Positions 9,351 through 20,466 are shown, counted from the stretch's first letter. The stretch is 29,150 nt of DNA from Chara braunii (GCA_003427395.1 BFEA01000412.1:1170183-1199332); one strand, 5' to 3'. The notes: a model not told the origin generated them from the sequence alone. Made by a program: numbers and translations.

Positions 9351-9490
9351 GGTCCCATTAATGAAAAGGACTGGATTTAATTCCGGAATCTGGACGTGTT
9401 TGTGGAGGGATAGAGAAAATTGCAATTGAACTGCTTTTCTGCATGTCTGCTGAAAACACATCCACATTCAGAAATTACATTCATTCCTCT
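9351..9490. mobile_element. MITE family B copy 2 (diverged)
   Basis: Begins GGTCCCATTAATGAAAAGGA and contains GGAATCTGGACGTGTTTGTGGA and TTGAACTGCTTTTCTGCAT. These match the reverse complement of the copy at 3383-3544. The right arm is more decayed, so the hairpin is weaker. Confidence 0.65.
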
Positions 9491-9706
9491 TAGGTACTAA
9501 TAAGATCAGGGCTCTGTATAACAACACAGAAGGATTCTGTAAGAGCAGACAAGCTGGAAAAACTGGGGACCGGGCACAAACAGACTAAGCTTGTGAGACC
9601 AGATTATGTGTTCTACTGTTCCTGTTGCTCAAAAACAGAATTGTTATCATTGAACTGACGGGCTCCAGGAAACTCAGATTTGATTCTCGTCATTTTGGTT
9701 GCATCA

Positions 9707-9815
9707 GGATTTGAACCCAGGTCTGTATTTCAACAGGTCATTGGTGTACCAACTGAGCTAGGTCGGTCTCTACTTTTGGTGGGGAGCAACACCTGCTGGA
9801 AATCGGGTCCAGCGT
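9707..9815 (-). mobile_element. tRNA-like SINE head adjoining a SINE-body block
   Basis: On the minus strand, 9766-9707 reads CGACCTAGCTCAGTTGGTAC, then CCTGGGTTCAAATCC, giving good A and B boxes. Immediately upstream on that strand (9815-9770) is the GGACCCGATTTCCAGCAGGT body block. The order body-then-head differs from a simple SINE and suggests two fused or nested copies. Confidence 0.65.
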
Positions 9816-10856
9816 CGCTGTGCAGCTCAAAAGTTTTGTAAACAGATATGCACTGTGTCGAGACCAGACATGACTTCTGTATGATTTGTCTCCGCGTGCT
9901 GTTGTGTGTACCTATGGGTTGTGAGCTCACTATCAATGTTAACCGCTGCAAGTTTCTCCGCCGTCTTTTGTGATGATAGAAGAGTTGTGCTTAGATGTGA
10001 GTATCAAGGTGTGCATCCAGTATGTGAATACCGGGCTAGATGACCCTGGATAGAGGATGCTGTGTTTCTTCCAATATCTACGAGTGTCAAGCTGTGAGGT
10101 TATCCTGTGGCTGTTGAGGTGATGGACCGAAGTGCTTGTATTAGATGGAGTGAGTTCATGTGCGTATGTGGGATAGTGTCTGAGAAATATACAATGTGGA
10201 GTGGAGATTGTAAGATTCGAAATAATCCAAAAAAAAATTAAAGAGTTCCGAATTTTTGTCTCGGGACATGGGAACCCTCGATATCAGCGAGATGACCTCC
10301 TCTATGGCTTGATTGACAGTTCACTATTAACACTCAACCCCTCTTTTCCCTTTTTCCGCTTGCCGATTACCATTTACCGCTTGCCGATTACCAAGCACAG
10401 CAAATCTCTCGCCGCCATAAGAAACAATTCGAGCAACAGATCATATTATACCGCTTAGAAAAGGACATTTAGAAATATGAAAACCAACCCTCTGTCGTTA
10501 TACCATCATACATTGTCACACTGTGAACTGGAGCGCAGAAGCAAAAAAAAGAAGAAAAGAGAAGAAAAGAAAAAAGGAGAAGAAGAGGCAAGGAAAGTTC
10601 CACCTGTTCATAACCTCTTACGTACAAGGCCAGCCACGTGGATGACAGGTTGAGCGCTGGCTGCCCCCATCCCCGTGTGTCAAAAAGACCCACTTGCATG
10701 CAGCCAAAAGGCACAGAGGTAAAGAAAAGGCGGAGGAAACCAAACCTCACAGAAGAAGAAAGCCTATTAAACAGACAAAGCAAGTGACACATCCCACAGA
10801 TAATCCAATTACCATCATATATATAAGAATACCAAAAGACGAAATATTGAATATAT
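9816..10856. other. No recognisable gene
   Basis: I see no gene. A 14-base near-duplicate (CGCTTGCCGATTAC) occurs twice near 10358-10392, and an A/G-rich tract lies at about 10542-10588. Confidence 0.45.
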
Positions 10857-10860
10857 AGAG

Positions 10861-10932
10861 TATGACTAGTGAACTTATCTTTACATTAAAAAAAACATAT
10901 AGTATGACTAGTAAACCTATCTTTACATTAAA
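10861..10932. repeat. Short tandem duplication, about 41-bp unit
   Basis: TATGACTAGTGAACTTATCT plus TTACATTAAA is repeated once with small changes (TATGACTAGTAAACCTATCT). Confidence 0.8.
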
Positions 10933-12001
10933 GAAAAACTCACAGTACCCCGCCTACTGCTAAATCCGACGGGAAATCTGACACTACCACCTACAGTGAA
11001 ATCCGACGGCACTTAACAAACCGTAAGCAAAAGTTAGTTATTACTCCCGCTTGTCGTTATTACCAAACAGTGAACCTCTCGCACGCGGTCACAGCCAAGC
11101 ACATCTCGTACCCCATCACAAATGCAAATCTACACTCTCACCACCCTTCACTGCCGCAGCCAAACACACCTCCATCTCCTAGCTACCTTATCGATGCTCT
11201 GTGGGAGAAATAGGGATTGATTGGGGGCTCACAGAGCTTTCAATTGATCTCTCGTGAAGAAATTCACTAATCGGAGAGGTCAAAGCAGATAGCAAAGGGG
11301 GTTGGCTACTTGGCAGATGGTAGCAGATAGAGGCGGAGGATCACCACCTGGCAACTTTCAATTCACCAACGCGGGAGGAAGGGATTAGCAGTTATCTTCG
11401 TTCACTACTTCGATGCCCTCTTCCTTAATAGACTCAATCAATTCTCTCAAACCCCTCCCCCTCACTTTTCTCAAACCCCTTCACATGAACACTCTCAAAC
11501 CCCTAGCTGTTGTCCTGCTATATCTCCGAAGGACCACCGCGAGCACTCCCAACTCCACCTCTTTTCCGTTTATTCTCGTCGGTGGCAGATTATGAAAGAG
11601 CACAAACACAAAACAAGGACAAAGAATAAACTGTTTCTACATCTTCGCGTTTTCCCAAAGAGTGCATGGCTCCTTCGCTCGCTGCAGGGAGTTTCCACTC
11701 TCAACTCGGCACTCCGCCTACAAGCCGCGAACGCCATTGCTGATCGCACTCCACTTGAATACTCTGAATATCCTATTCCCGCGCAAATTAGTGAGAAATA
11801 GATGACGGGGAATTTATTAACTTTTTTTTTTTTTTACCTGGCAGGAAATAGAATGCACTCTTACAAAGTGGAGGGAGAACTGGAGAGTTGTGTCCTCTCT
11901 GAACTCTGCAATCCCGTCGAGAGAGCATGTCTCTTCTCGTGTACCGTGGACGACTCCTATTTTCGTAATATAACCCGTTCCTCCGCGCACCCCTGCATTA
12001 C
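10933..12001. other. No recognisable gene; CTCAAACCCCT motif repeated
   Basis: No supportable coding region. CTCAAACCCCT recurs three times between about 11447 and 11503. A poly-T of about 14 bases lies at 11821-11835. Confidence 0.45.
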
Positions 12002-12111
12002 TACCCGGTCTTCACCCGAATAGAACGCCCAGTCATTACAACTGTATTTGATGCGACTTTAGTCCAGATACAGCCAAAATGACCGGGCGTTCTATTAAGG
12101 CGAAGACGGTA
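12002..12111. mobile_element. Palindromic MITE, family A copy 3
   Basis: The left arm reads CGGTCTTCACCCGAATAGAA, then CGCCCAGTCATTACAACTGT. The right arm is the imperfect complement, ending GGCGAAGACGGTA. TA is present at both ends. Confidence 0.75.
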
Positions 12112-12239
12112 GATGCCTCTCAATCTGATCCAATATCCTCTGTGAATAGCCATCCATATACAAAACCCACTGTCTGTGAGTATACAAGTGCTCACAAAAC
12201 AGCGACCCCGTCTATTATCAATGTATACAAGCTATCTTA

Positions 12240-12360
12240 AGAGGGCAAGAGGAGGGAGATAGTGGGCAAGAGGAAAGAGAGAGAGGGCAAAAGAAGGGAG
12301 GTAGAGTGCAAGAGAAGGGATATATAGAGCAAAAGGAGGGAGATACAGAGCGAGAGAAGA
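12240..12360. repeat. Purine-rich tandem repeat, about 25-30-bp unit
   Basis: Imperfect copies of GGGCAAGAGGAGGGAGATAG-like units: AGAGGAGGGAGAT, AGAGGAAAGAGAG, AAAGAAGGGAGGT, AGAGAAGGGATAT, AAAGGAGGGAGAT. Confidence 0.7.
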
Positions 12361-12720
12361 AATACGGGTTAGAAACGATCATGCAGGATTAGACCAAGGC
12401 GCGAAGGGAAGACATAAAACAGAGAAAGGTTACACAGAGAAAAGAGGAAACAACGAATGAACGACCGATAACGAACGCAAGAGGAGAGGAGGAGGGGAGA
12501 AGTGTACCGAATAAGGAAAGGGGAAAAAGAGAAAGGATCGCGGACGTATGTCTCGGCAGAGTGCGTATTCCAGCCCCTCAAGAAACAAGTATCATTAATT
12601 TACGAGCCCCTCTCTCCGCAGGGACATGGCCATCGTGGTGTCTCCTTCTATCTCCCCCCTCTCTCGACAGCGACATGACAAACGTGGGGTGACAAACAAA
12701 GATGAAGACCAAATGTCGCT

Positions 12721-12724
<4 letters not shown>

Positions 12725-12753
<29 letters not shown>
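12725..12753. repeat. (GA)n microsatellite
   Basis: Perfect GA dinucleotide run shortly upstream of S2 repeat copy 2. Confidence 0.95.
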
Positions 12754-12755
<2 letters not shown>

Positions 12756-12867
12756 AGCCTTAGTTCTCTCGTCGCAGGCACAGGAGGTGTGGCAAACGGA
12801 GGCGCACGAAAGAGGCGATGCACGTACGAACGCAGCCTTCGAAAGCAGGCCGAAGCTACGAAGCGAG

Positions 12868-12934
12868 CCGCAACGCAAAAGCGAAGGACCGTAACGCAAA
12901 AGCGAAGCACCGCAACGCAATGCAAAAGCGCAAC
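12868..12934. repeat. 21-bp tandem repeat (CCGCAACGCAAAAGCGAAG)
   Basis: Three head-to-tail copies at 12868, 12889 and 12910; the last is slightly rearranged. Confidence 0.85.
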
Positions 12935-12945
12935 ACACCGCAGCG

Positions 12946-13116
12946 CTACCAATACCAAAAAAAAAAAAAAGATGCCAATGTATCTTTTCATGTTCTAGTC
13001 GACAATTCAGTCTCCAATTGCACTTTTCGTAGAGTAGTCCAGCAAGGCCCATTGTCTCGTCGTCGATTCATTTCATCTCCAAAACCCCGACACCCCCCAG
13101 GAAAAAAAAAACATTT
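12946..13116 (+). repeat. Dispersed repeat family S2, copy 2
   Basis: Aligns block by block with 8446-8605, from ACCAATACCAAAA to CCAAAACCCCGACACCCC and an A-rich run. The string CGACCGCACCCTTGC, which directly follows copy 1, appears here near 13350. So about 230 bases have been gained here or lost from the other copy. Confidence 0.7.
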
Positions 13117-13496
13117 TCCACCCATCCAGTTCGGAAAAATCACTGCAAAGAGTTTCGTGGAGTCGTCGCAACTTTTCATGACCCGTCATGACCCCTCACT
13201 ACCCATTTTATACCCATCACCATACGATTTATTCTTCCCCAAAAAGGAAAACCGGGTCACCGTCCACAACAAACCTGAACGACCTAATCAAACGACCACT
13301 AGACCTACACTACTACGACCCCTCGCAACTACCGGTCCGTCTTCTAGCCACGACCGCACCCTTGCCACTTTTTTCCTAAGCCCCGAAAAGACCCCGACAA
13401 AGACCATTCAACGCCCACAACATTTCTCGAAAAAGAAACCTTACAAAACGACAAAATAACACTCGCAGTAAGCGCAGCCTCTGGCTGCGAACACAT

Positions 13497-13562
<66 letters not shown>
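13497..13562. repeat. (GA)n microsatellite
   Basis: About 65 bases of GA repeats with one early interruption. Confidence 0.98.
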
Positions 13563-13567
<5 letters not shown>

Positions 13568-15237
13568 GGCGGCATGCGATGACGTGAGGTTCTGTTGGTT
13601 TTGTGACTTTTGCCTGACGCGACCATTGACGTGCTTCTTCATCTGAGGGTTCTTCCAGCCTTGATAATGAAGGCTGAAGAGGTCTCTTGCTCCGTGCTTC
13701 GTTTATGCAGTATCGCGAGTTGACACGGTAGAGAAAGGGGAGGCTGTCGTGGTGATTAGGATAGTCTTCATAAGATCTTGGGCATGGTAGTGGCCCTGCT
13801 CCTGTGTTCCTGCACGAATCTAGTGGAGGTTGGTTGGGCGGCGCGGGCAGAAAGTCAGGAGCATCTTCTCATGCGGAGTGGGAGGAGGGAGGCTTGTTAC
13901 AAGCTGGAGTGTCAAAAGAGCTGGCGGTTTCAAGTGTTCATTTGAGCTGGTTCACCCGTTAAAGAGACGGAAGCAGGTAGCGGCACAATAATGACAGCGG
14001 CGATGGAGCAGGAAAGTTTTGTGTGAACATGTGTGGCGCTCTTCACATCGGCTGTCTTTTCAAATTGAGTTTGCTGCTTTTGCAAATTTTAATTTTGTAT
14101 CTTCTAATTTTCAATATTCTTGCTCTAATCTAGTGCTAACACAGTTATAAAATTCAAATTCTCAAATTTGGAAAGACGCGAAGCGAACATGACTCTCTTT
14201 TTGACAAACAAATAAACTCACAATCGTATCCTCTATTTTTTTATCAGTCAAATTCTCATCTACATGTACACACATATACATTATTATACACATATCCTTG
14301 AATTTCAACTATAATTTTCAAAAAGTCCCAAGCAAAGTATTCTCATCTACATGTACACACATACACACAAACATATATTATCCATTCTGAATCGCCAGCG
14401 CAATTCGGAGGGATCTGTTCTATAATCACACATCCTTGAATTCTCGCCTAATTTTCTATCGTGATTTTCTAATCTTGGAACCCAAAAAGTTTGGAATCTC
14501 TCTGATAATTTGTTGTTTTCTTCTAATAAATTTGTGGTACATGCACATGGTGGGAGCTGCCAAACGTTGATTGGTGCAAGGGGCAGGGGAATAATTGTAA
14601 TAGTCGTACTGCCACCATGCGTTTTTTTCAGTTGGTTGTTCTTAAAGATGTACGGTGTTTTCGGGGGTTACTGCATATTTTTGAAGTGGCCCTGCTTTTC
14701 CCAAATTGCGATCGACATTTTGGTAAGTTCGTCATCGATAATTGTAGTCGGCTGGATCGGATCGTTCCCGGAGGGCTGAACGGTAAGAAGGGGGTGGGGG
14801 AAACTCTATCTTGCAGGGCATCACAAGGTGGGGGGTGAATGTCTCAAAGAGGGTAGGGGCGGAGTAGGGGGTTGCCCTATGCTGGGGCAGGGGCTGGTGC
14901 GTGGGTCAACATCAGTCCCAGCGGAGGCAGAAATGNGCAAGGGGCGGGGGGGCATGCTTTAGGTGGGAACTGCGTGCTCTTGGGGAAAGGGGGTAGACGG
15001 TTGGTCCTATATTGGGGCCGAGGGAGAGTGGGTAACTTGCCTCGATGGAGGCAGTGTAGGGCTGAGGGGGGAGGGAGGGGCGATCTCGCTCAAAGAATTC
15101 TAACATCCAGTTTAGTTTTTCTGCCATTTGGTTTGCCTCTCGAGGAGGTTGTAGGAATAGGTGCGATCTCGCAAGTCATCTGTGATCCTGCGAAGGGTGG
15201 TCGGAAATTCGATGGCCCTAAAAGACCAATGCTGGAG
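13563..15237. other. No recognisable gene; short direct repeat and G-rich segment
   Basis: ATTCTCATCTACATGTACAC occurs twice, at about 14251 and 14339, each followed by ACATA-rich sequence. From about 14780 to 15085 the plus strand is strongly G-rich and includes an undetermined base at 14936. No coding signal. Confidence 0.5.
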
Positions 15238-15665
15238 CCTATGTAACCGGCTGAATGCGCTGAACGCGCAATTACGTTCAAACGTGCGCGTTCATACCCC
15301 CGGGGCCGCGTTCAATCGCGTTCAAACGCGCTGCGCGCCACGTGGCACGAAAAAAATGAGCGCGACCTCAGGGGGTGCGCGTGCGCATCGCGGACTTCAA
15401 GGTGGTGGACCTCGTTAAACAAACCCCGAAACTGCAAAAAAACACCCCCCAGAGGCCTACCCCCCTACCGTAGTACCCCTCACCATATTTGAAGGTTACT
15501 TTTGTTTTTTTTGGAGGAAGTGGGGGAATCCCCGTGACACGGCTCACACGTCCCATGCTGGCCATCTGAAGGGTCCTCGCAGCCATATAGCGCAGACCCC
15601 CCCACCATAATCAAGACAGGCAGTCAATCTGAAGCAGCGCACGAGCTAGCCGAATATATAGTTAA

Positions 15666-15720
15666 AATTCGAATTCAGGTCTGTGTTTCAGCATTTATGG
15701 GTTGCTCACGTCGCTAGGCC
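15666..15720 (-). repeat. tRNA-like segment in the left fold-back arm
   Basis: The minus strand reads GGCCTAGCGACGTGAGCAAC and, after about 20 bases, CAGACCTGAATTCGAATTTT. These resemble diverged A and B boxes of a tRNA-derived SINE. The mirror copy is at 16104-16160. Confidence 0.5.
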
Positions 15721-16103
15721 CTGCACGTGATTCTCATGGCTAAGTTGCACTACTCACCAAATGTGCAAAACTAGAATGAATCTTCCGCAGAACATGGAAT
15801 AATACGCCGCCACATGTTTTGTCTTTTGTGGGCCCTTAGGGCCACTGCACGTATTCCTAAGAAAAGAAAAACGAGAAAAAAAGAAAAACGAGAAAAAAGA
15901 AAAATGAGAAAAAAAGAAAAAACAAGAAAAAAGAAAAACGAGTTTTTTCTCGTTTTTCTTTTCTTAGGAATACGTGCAGTGGCCCTAAGGGCCCACAAAA
16001 GACAAAACATATGGCGGCGTATTATTCCATGTTCTGTAGAAGATTCATTCTAGTTTTGCACATTTGGTGAGTAGTGCAGCCAAGCCCTGAGAATCACGTG
16101 CAG

Positions 16104-16160
16104 GGCCTAGCAACGTGAGCAACCCATAACTGCTGAAACACAGACCTGAATTCGAATCTT
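16104..16160 (+). repeat. tRNA-like segment in the right fold-back arm
   Basis: GGCCTAGCAACGTGAGCAAC, then ACAGACCTGAATTCGAATCT, is the plus-strand counterpart of 15666-15720. The B-box-like part is slightly closer to consensus here. Confidence 0.5.
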
Positions 16161-16330
16161 CACTATATATTTGGCCAGCTCGTGCTCTCCTTCATATTTA
16201 CTGCATGCCTTGATCTTCGTGGGGCGGCCTGCACTATATGGCTGCGAGGACCCTTCAGATAGCCTGCATGGGCTGTCTGAGCCGTGTTAGGGGGACTGCC
16301 CCGCCCCCCCGAAAAAAAAAAGGACCTTTC

Positions 16331-16386
16331 ACACACACACACACACATTCACACACACACAGACACACAATTTCACATACACACTT
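16331..16386. repeat. CA-rich microsatellite in the right arm
   Basis: ACACAC runs interrupted by TTC and GAC. It is absent from the matching place in the left arm, so it expanded after the arms formed. Confidence 0.85.
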
Positions 16387-16631
16387 TTTATTTTTATTTT
16401 TATTTTTTTGCCCGTTTCGGCCCTCCCCCAAGCACGGCCGCCGCTCCCCACAGTGCCCACAGGCCCCCCAAGCACCGCCGCAGCTCCCTAGTGCCCCCGA
16501 CGGGCCTCCCGGGCGTGGGTGGCGCTCTGCGCGTTCACGTTCAAACCGTGCACCCGCGTTCTTTGAACGCGCGTTCAACGCATTCAAAAATTGAATGCGG
16601 AACCCGCGTTCAACGAACGCGCGGTAACATA

Positions 16632-16832
16632 GGTTGGAGCAACGCTGGCCGAAGCCGGCGCAACTCTGTGACCTAGCGTAGTGGGGGCGTGAGGCCTGGT
16701 AGAGAGATCTGGGGGGCTGTTTGCGGGGGCAGTCTCAGTGGTCATCGGGGGTCATAATGCTGTCCGGTGTTGGAGCAAGGTGGTGCAACTCTGTAACCTA
16801 ACCTGATGGGAGCATGAGGCCTGGAAGAGCTT
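16632..16832. repeat. Direct duplication next to the fold-back
   Basis: TTGGAGCAACGCTGG...GCAACTCTGTGACCTA...GGGGCGTGAGGCCTGGTAGAG is repeated as TTGGAGCAAGGTGGTGCAAC, TCTGTAACCTA, GGGAGCATGAGGCCTGGAAGAG about 130 bases later. Confidence 0.75.
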
Positions 16833-17030
16833 CGGTTAATGCCGAAAACAGCAATGCTGGTGGTGGTTGTAGGTGGATTGAATAGGTTTCACCTATCTGA
16901 TTTGTGGTTGGGAGGCTTTTTGACACACATATTCTAGTGACTTGGTAGAGTCTGAAATTCTGAATAATGGACCATGAACGTTTCTGAGTTTTCCCTTTTC
17001 TTCAGTTGTTCTTATCCGAAGCCGGGTAAT

Positions 17031-17129
17031 GGCCCCGGTAGCTCATTTTTGTATTCTGATAAGGGAGGTTGGGCCTGGTTCTCGGTCGTGTTGCTCTCGA
17101 GGCCCCACGAATAGATTGGATCATCGTCT

Positions 17130-17163
<34 letters not shown>
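17031..17163 (+). mobile_element. SINE, most complete sense-strand copy with 33-base A tail
   Basis: GGCCCCGGTAGCTCATTTTT supplies a box-A-like start and GGGCCTGGTTCTCGG a weak box-B-like block. The family body CCCCACGAATAGATTGGATC follows, then a perfect A33 run. The body end matches the reverse-strand copy at 18303-18387. This is the best head-to-tail example of the family in the window. Confidence 0.75.
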
Positions 17164-17166
<3 letters not shown>

Positions 17167-17183
17167 GTTATAGGCTCATCGCC

Positions 17184-17885
17184 TTGCTCTCGGAGGAGGA
17201 GATGGATGACTGTCAGGAGAGAGCATTGGAGGATTTCTTGGAACCTCCAGGGACGAAATATCCCATTGAAGGGAATGGAGTGCCATTCCCGCCAATGCGA
17301 GAGGTCGACCAGTCCAAATGCATGTTAGGAGATCCCTTAGTATATGTTAAGAGTAGTGCCCAACCAAGAGATTTGAAACAACTCACTGAGTTGAAGAAAA
17401 TCTAGTAAAATTATGATGGATCTTATTTCAAGTGTCATTGTTATAATTCGAAAGGATCAGATTGTGGCAAGGGTCCGACGTGATTTGACCACTTCTTATG
17501 GTATATATTTGCGAATGTCGATACCTTATTTCCGAGTGGTCCGATGCTCAAGTCCAGGGTCTTCAGTATACTGAGGTGTCTAGCCGGCTATTGGAAGCCC
17601 GCTATCCTTGCGTAGGTTACGTTTCTCCATATAAGGGAGATCATGATGACCCTCACCACAACGATTGTAGATAATCCTGCCATGGGTTATGATGCGATTC
17701 TGGTCGGTCAGCCTTGGGAAAGGCATAAGTTCCCAAGAGCGTGTGTGAGGACCCTTCTCCCCTATAAGTATATCAAGAGGGAAAGTGGAGTGAAGGGTAA
17801 AAATAAGGAAGCATCCTCATCCTTGACCCCTGAAGAAGCAGAAGACCATTTCGGAAGCGATGGCATTGGCAGCGACGATAGGTAA
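17184..17885 (+). pseudogene. Retroelement remnant with protease-like segment (Ty3/Gypsy-like?)
   Basis: Two open pieces, 17184-17405 and 17643-17885, lie in the same frame with several stops between them. The second contains GYDAILVGQPWERH. This resembles the C-terminal 'yDvILGxpWL' segment that ends the aspartic protease of Ty3/Gypsy-type polyproteins. The first, beginning EEMDDCQERALEDFLEPPG, resembles nothing I can name. No DT/SGA active site, reverse transcriptase or LTR is visible. I read it as a decayed gag-protease fragment with low confidence; a captured unknown gene is the alternative. It begins just after the A tail of the SINE at 17031-17163. Confidence 0.35.
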
Positions 17886-18302
17886 TGGTAAGTCCCAAGT
17901 AGAGCTTTCGTCTAGATCCCCGCAGACCCCTCTGACCTCAGGATCTGCAGATACATCCCCTCCTGATTCCTCGATCACGACGGCAAGAGGATCGGGCAGA
18001 CGGGTCAAGCTTCCGTCCCTCGACTCCCTTGTCATCAGATCGCCCTCCATGAGGAGCCCGAGACTGGTGTTGCTCACCCAGGTCAAGAGTTGAGAATGCC
18101 CTGACATGTATCATCTGTTTTGTTGATTGCCTTGCAGGAACCCCGTGGCTCTCGGATCCATGGCCTGTCTGGAATATTGTTTTGGAAGGGGACCATGGGA
18201 TTGGTCGAGGGGAGAAGAAGTTTATCCATATCCTCTATAAGAGTAGGATCAAGGAAAGGATTTTCATTTATTATTTTTTCTAACAATGTTAAGTTGTTAA
18301 CA
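17886..18302. other. No recognisable gene
   Basis: Continues from the retroelement remnant without a supportable frame. It may be more of the same decayed element. Confidence 0.35.
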
Positions 18303-18387
18303 TTTTTTTTTTTTTTTTTTTTTGGACAAATGCTCCAATCTATTCGTGGGGAGCCACATGTGCTGGGAACCGGGCCCAGCGTCCCAT
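18303..18387 (-). mobile_element. SINE-body copy with poly-A tail, antisense
   Basis: On the minus strand it reads GGGACGCTGGGCCCGGTTCC, then CACGAATAGATTGGAGCATT, then GTCC and a 21-base A tail. The tRNA-like head is missing, as in a 5'-truncated insertion. Confidence 0.75.
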
Positions 18388-19210
18388 ATGAATTGTACAA
18401 ACATCAGAATACCGGGGTCATTACCCAGCTTCAGCTGATAAATACGGCGGACTGTTTGAATTTTTTTTTAAGAAAGATTGAGTATACTGCTAACCTATTA
18501 AACCCGCTGCTCATGGAACCACCTCAAAAGGGCTAATAGAAAAACCCGCAAGTCCTACGTTTCATGACACCCCCCACCAATCCTCTTTACTCCACTCCGG
18601 CAAGTCTTACTGCAGCAAAGCCACCATCTCCGCTGCTGCTATGCCCTTTTCCCATCCTACTAGCTAGCCCCCTCACTAGTAGCACACATGATATTCATCC
18701 ATCTACTTCCTTTTTCTTTCCACCAACGTCAAACATAGTTGTTCTTCGTCACCTATACTCGTTACCCTACAGCCGCCGCGTATCCTTGCAAACTCTCTCC
18801 ACTGCCTTCTTCTTCCGGCGACGAGTCGACCTCCTCCACCACATAGTTCGTCAGATGAAGAACAACAGAAGAATGAGCTCATAGGGTGTGAGATATTTAG
18901 ATTTTAATAAGATTTTTGAGGGCGTGCTTTCTAAGTATGTTGGGATGTCCGTGATGTTAGTTTTTGCGAATGCGGTCTTTGGGTGGAGGTATGAGAAATC
19001 GATTGCAAGAACGGTAAACAAGTCGGCAGCAATATTTAGGAAATTGTATGATGACCTTACTGCTTGTACTTTTTGCATATGCAGGAGTCACAAATTTCTA
19101 CCATTTACGGTCAATGATTGGTTCATTACGGTCATTCTCGCTGTATCGGGACCGAAAGGGCTCCGAATACAGTTCCCACAAATATATGGCATTGCAGTCT
19201 CATTTCAAGC
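18388..19210. other. No recognisable gene
   Basis: Frames of up to about 140 residues exist on both strands, but they overlap one another and are low-complexity or family-less. I do not call them genes. Confidence 0.4.
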
Positions 19211-19318
19211 TAACGTCTTCACCCGGATAGAATGCCCGATCATTCTAGCTGTATTTGGTGCAACGTTCAGTCCAAATGCAGTTATAATGACAGGGCAAAC
19301 GTGTATGGACGCCAATTA
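19211..19318. mobile_element. Palindromic MITE, family A copy 4 (right end decayed)
   Basis: TAACGTCTTCACCCGGATAG, AATGCCCGATCATT and CTGTATTTGGTGCAACGTTC match the copies at 8933 and 12002. The right arm retains TATAATGACAGGGC and then degenerates. Confidence 0.65.
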
Positions 19319-19337
19319 AATAGTATCGGATCTAGGC

Positions 19338-19338
<1 letters not shown>

Positions 19339-19372
<34 letters not shown>
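19339..19372 (+). repeat. Poly-A tract (probable retroposon tail)
   Basis: A run of about 34 A residues directly after the MITE copy. The element it belonged to is not identified. Confidence 0.8.
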
Positions 19373-19375
<3 letters not shown>

Positions 19376-20466
19376 GGCGGACGCGGCAGGTTTTAAGTTC
19401 GAATAGGCAAAAAAAAACACGAAATGATACAGACGGAAGGGGCCTAGTTCGAAAAGGGAAAAATAACCGAGAGGAGGGGTAATGTCAGACCCCCAGTTGG
19501 AAAAAGCGGTAATGGGCTCATGATGCCGCTCGTCGGCGCAGTGCAGCCCTTGTTTCTGAAAAGAGCCTGCCTAGAGGCTCGCGTTTTTCTATTACTAACT
19601 TCCATGCTGCAACTGTCGCAGTGCCCGCGTATGGAAAAATGTCAAATGTTGGCCCCTTTTTAATATTCAGGCCTGCCTTCACTTACAGCGGGCACATGAC
19701 TTGCTGAGGGCCTAAGGCCAGAACATGTATATGTATGACAAGGGCCCTGCGAGGGCTCATTCTTCTCTCCAGTCTTGAAAAATGCAAAATGAGTATATAC
19801 TCGCTCCAAAACGTGGCCAGATTCACCCGCCACATTTTTGACTATTTCACAGTACGAGAGTGATGTGGCAAGCCCCCAACTAAGTGATTCTCAATTACCT
19901 GTTGCAGGCCAGTTCACTAGCGATATCTGAATTCTGTCCTCCTTTTTAAATTGGGGTCATTAACCACTTCGCGCTCTTGCTGAAAACAAAGTACAACGAC
20001 CCTCGCTAGAAGGCAAACTCTGAAAAAAAAGATGAAGTTTACTGAGAATTTAGAAGTAATCCTTCGAAAGGATGGAAAAAATATTGAAACTATTGCGGAG
20101 ATGATTGCCTTCTAAATCCCATCTTCCAAGGAGCTTTAAACAACTTACCTTTCCACCTTCCCCATACGGATAGCGTGGCTCTGTCTTCTTGGAACAGTCC
20201 AAAGCATGGGGGAGGGTGGGTGAACGCCATCCCTGAAAATTATGGGCTGTACCTGCAAACTTGGGAAGTATCCCGAGGGTGCTTGTGAATTGTCTACGTA
20301 AAACAGAACCTGAAGAAGAGTTTATCGAGACCACTAACAATCACTAACTATCCGGTACAAGCCAGGTTGTCAATTTCAGCTTTCTGATGAGACTGCAGCC
20401 TGAAACGGCTGCCTGTGAAATAGGATTTGCCCCACACCTCTGTATCTCCATGTCTATTTCGTGAAA
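19373..20466. other. No recognisable gene
   Basis: A 96-codon minus-strand frame at 20340-20050 has no recognisable motif. The rest is stop-rich. I see no repeats of note. Confidence 0.4.

Larger units (their letters stand above)
15238..16633. mobile_element. Large fold-back (inverted-repeat) element, about 1.4 kb
   Basis: The left arm begins CCTATGTAACCGG and the right arm ends CGGTAACATAGG. Pairing continues through the CGCGTTCAA-rich segments, GACACGGCTCACACG/CGTGTGAGCCGTG-like segments, GGGTCCTCGCAGCCATATAG and its complement, and the tRNA-like segments. It ends at GGCCCTTAGGGCCACTGCAC and its complement at the tip, around an A/T-rich loop at 15943-15948. Near-identical frames on opposite strands (about 15771-16010 and 15814-16053) are a by-product of this symmetry. 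The arms differ by a CA microsatellite at 16331-16386 and by extra GAAAAACGA units next to the loop. No transposase is encoded. It could be a non-autonomous fold-back transposon or a head-to-head duplication. Confidence 0.85.

Noticed and set aside
15771-16053. Two similar 79-codon proteins on opposite strands
   Set aside because: They are mirror translations of the fold-back arms, Lys/Arg/Phe-rich because of the A/T-rich tip, with no family similarity.
18888-19319. 143-codon plus-strand frame
   Set aside because: Its C-terminal part is translated from the family-A MITE, the overlapping minus frame is equally open, and no domain is recognisable.
20050-20340. 96-codon minus-strand frame
   Set aside because: No motif, no neighbour in frame, and of a length expected by chance in this window.
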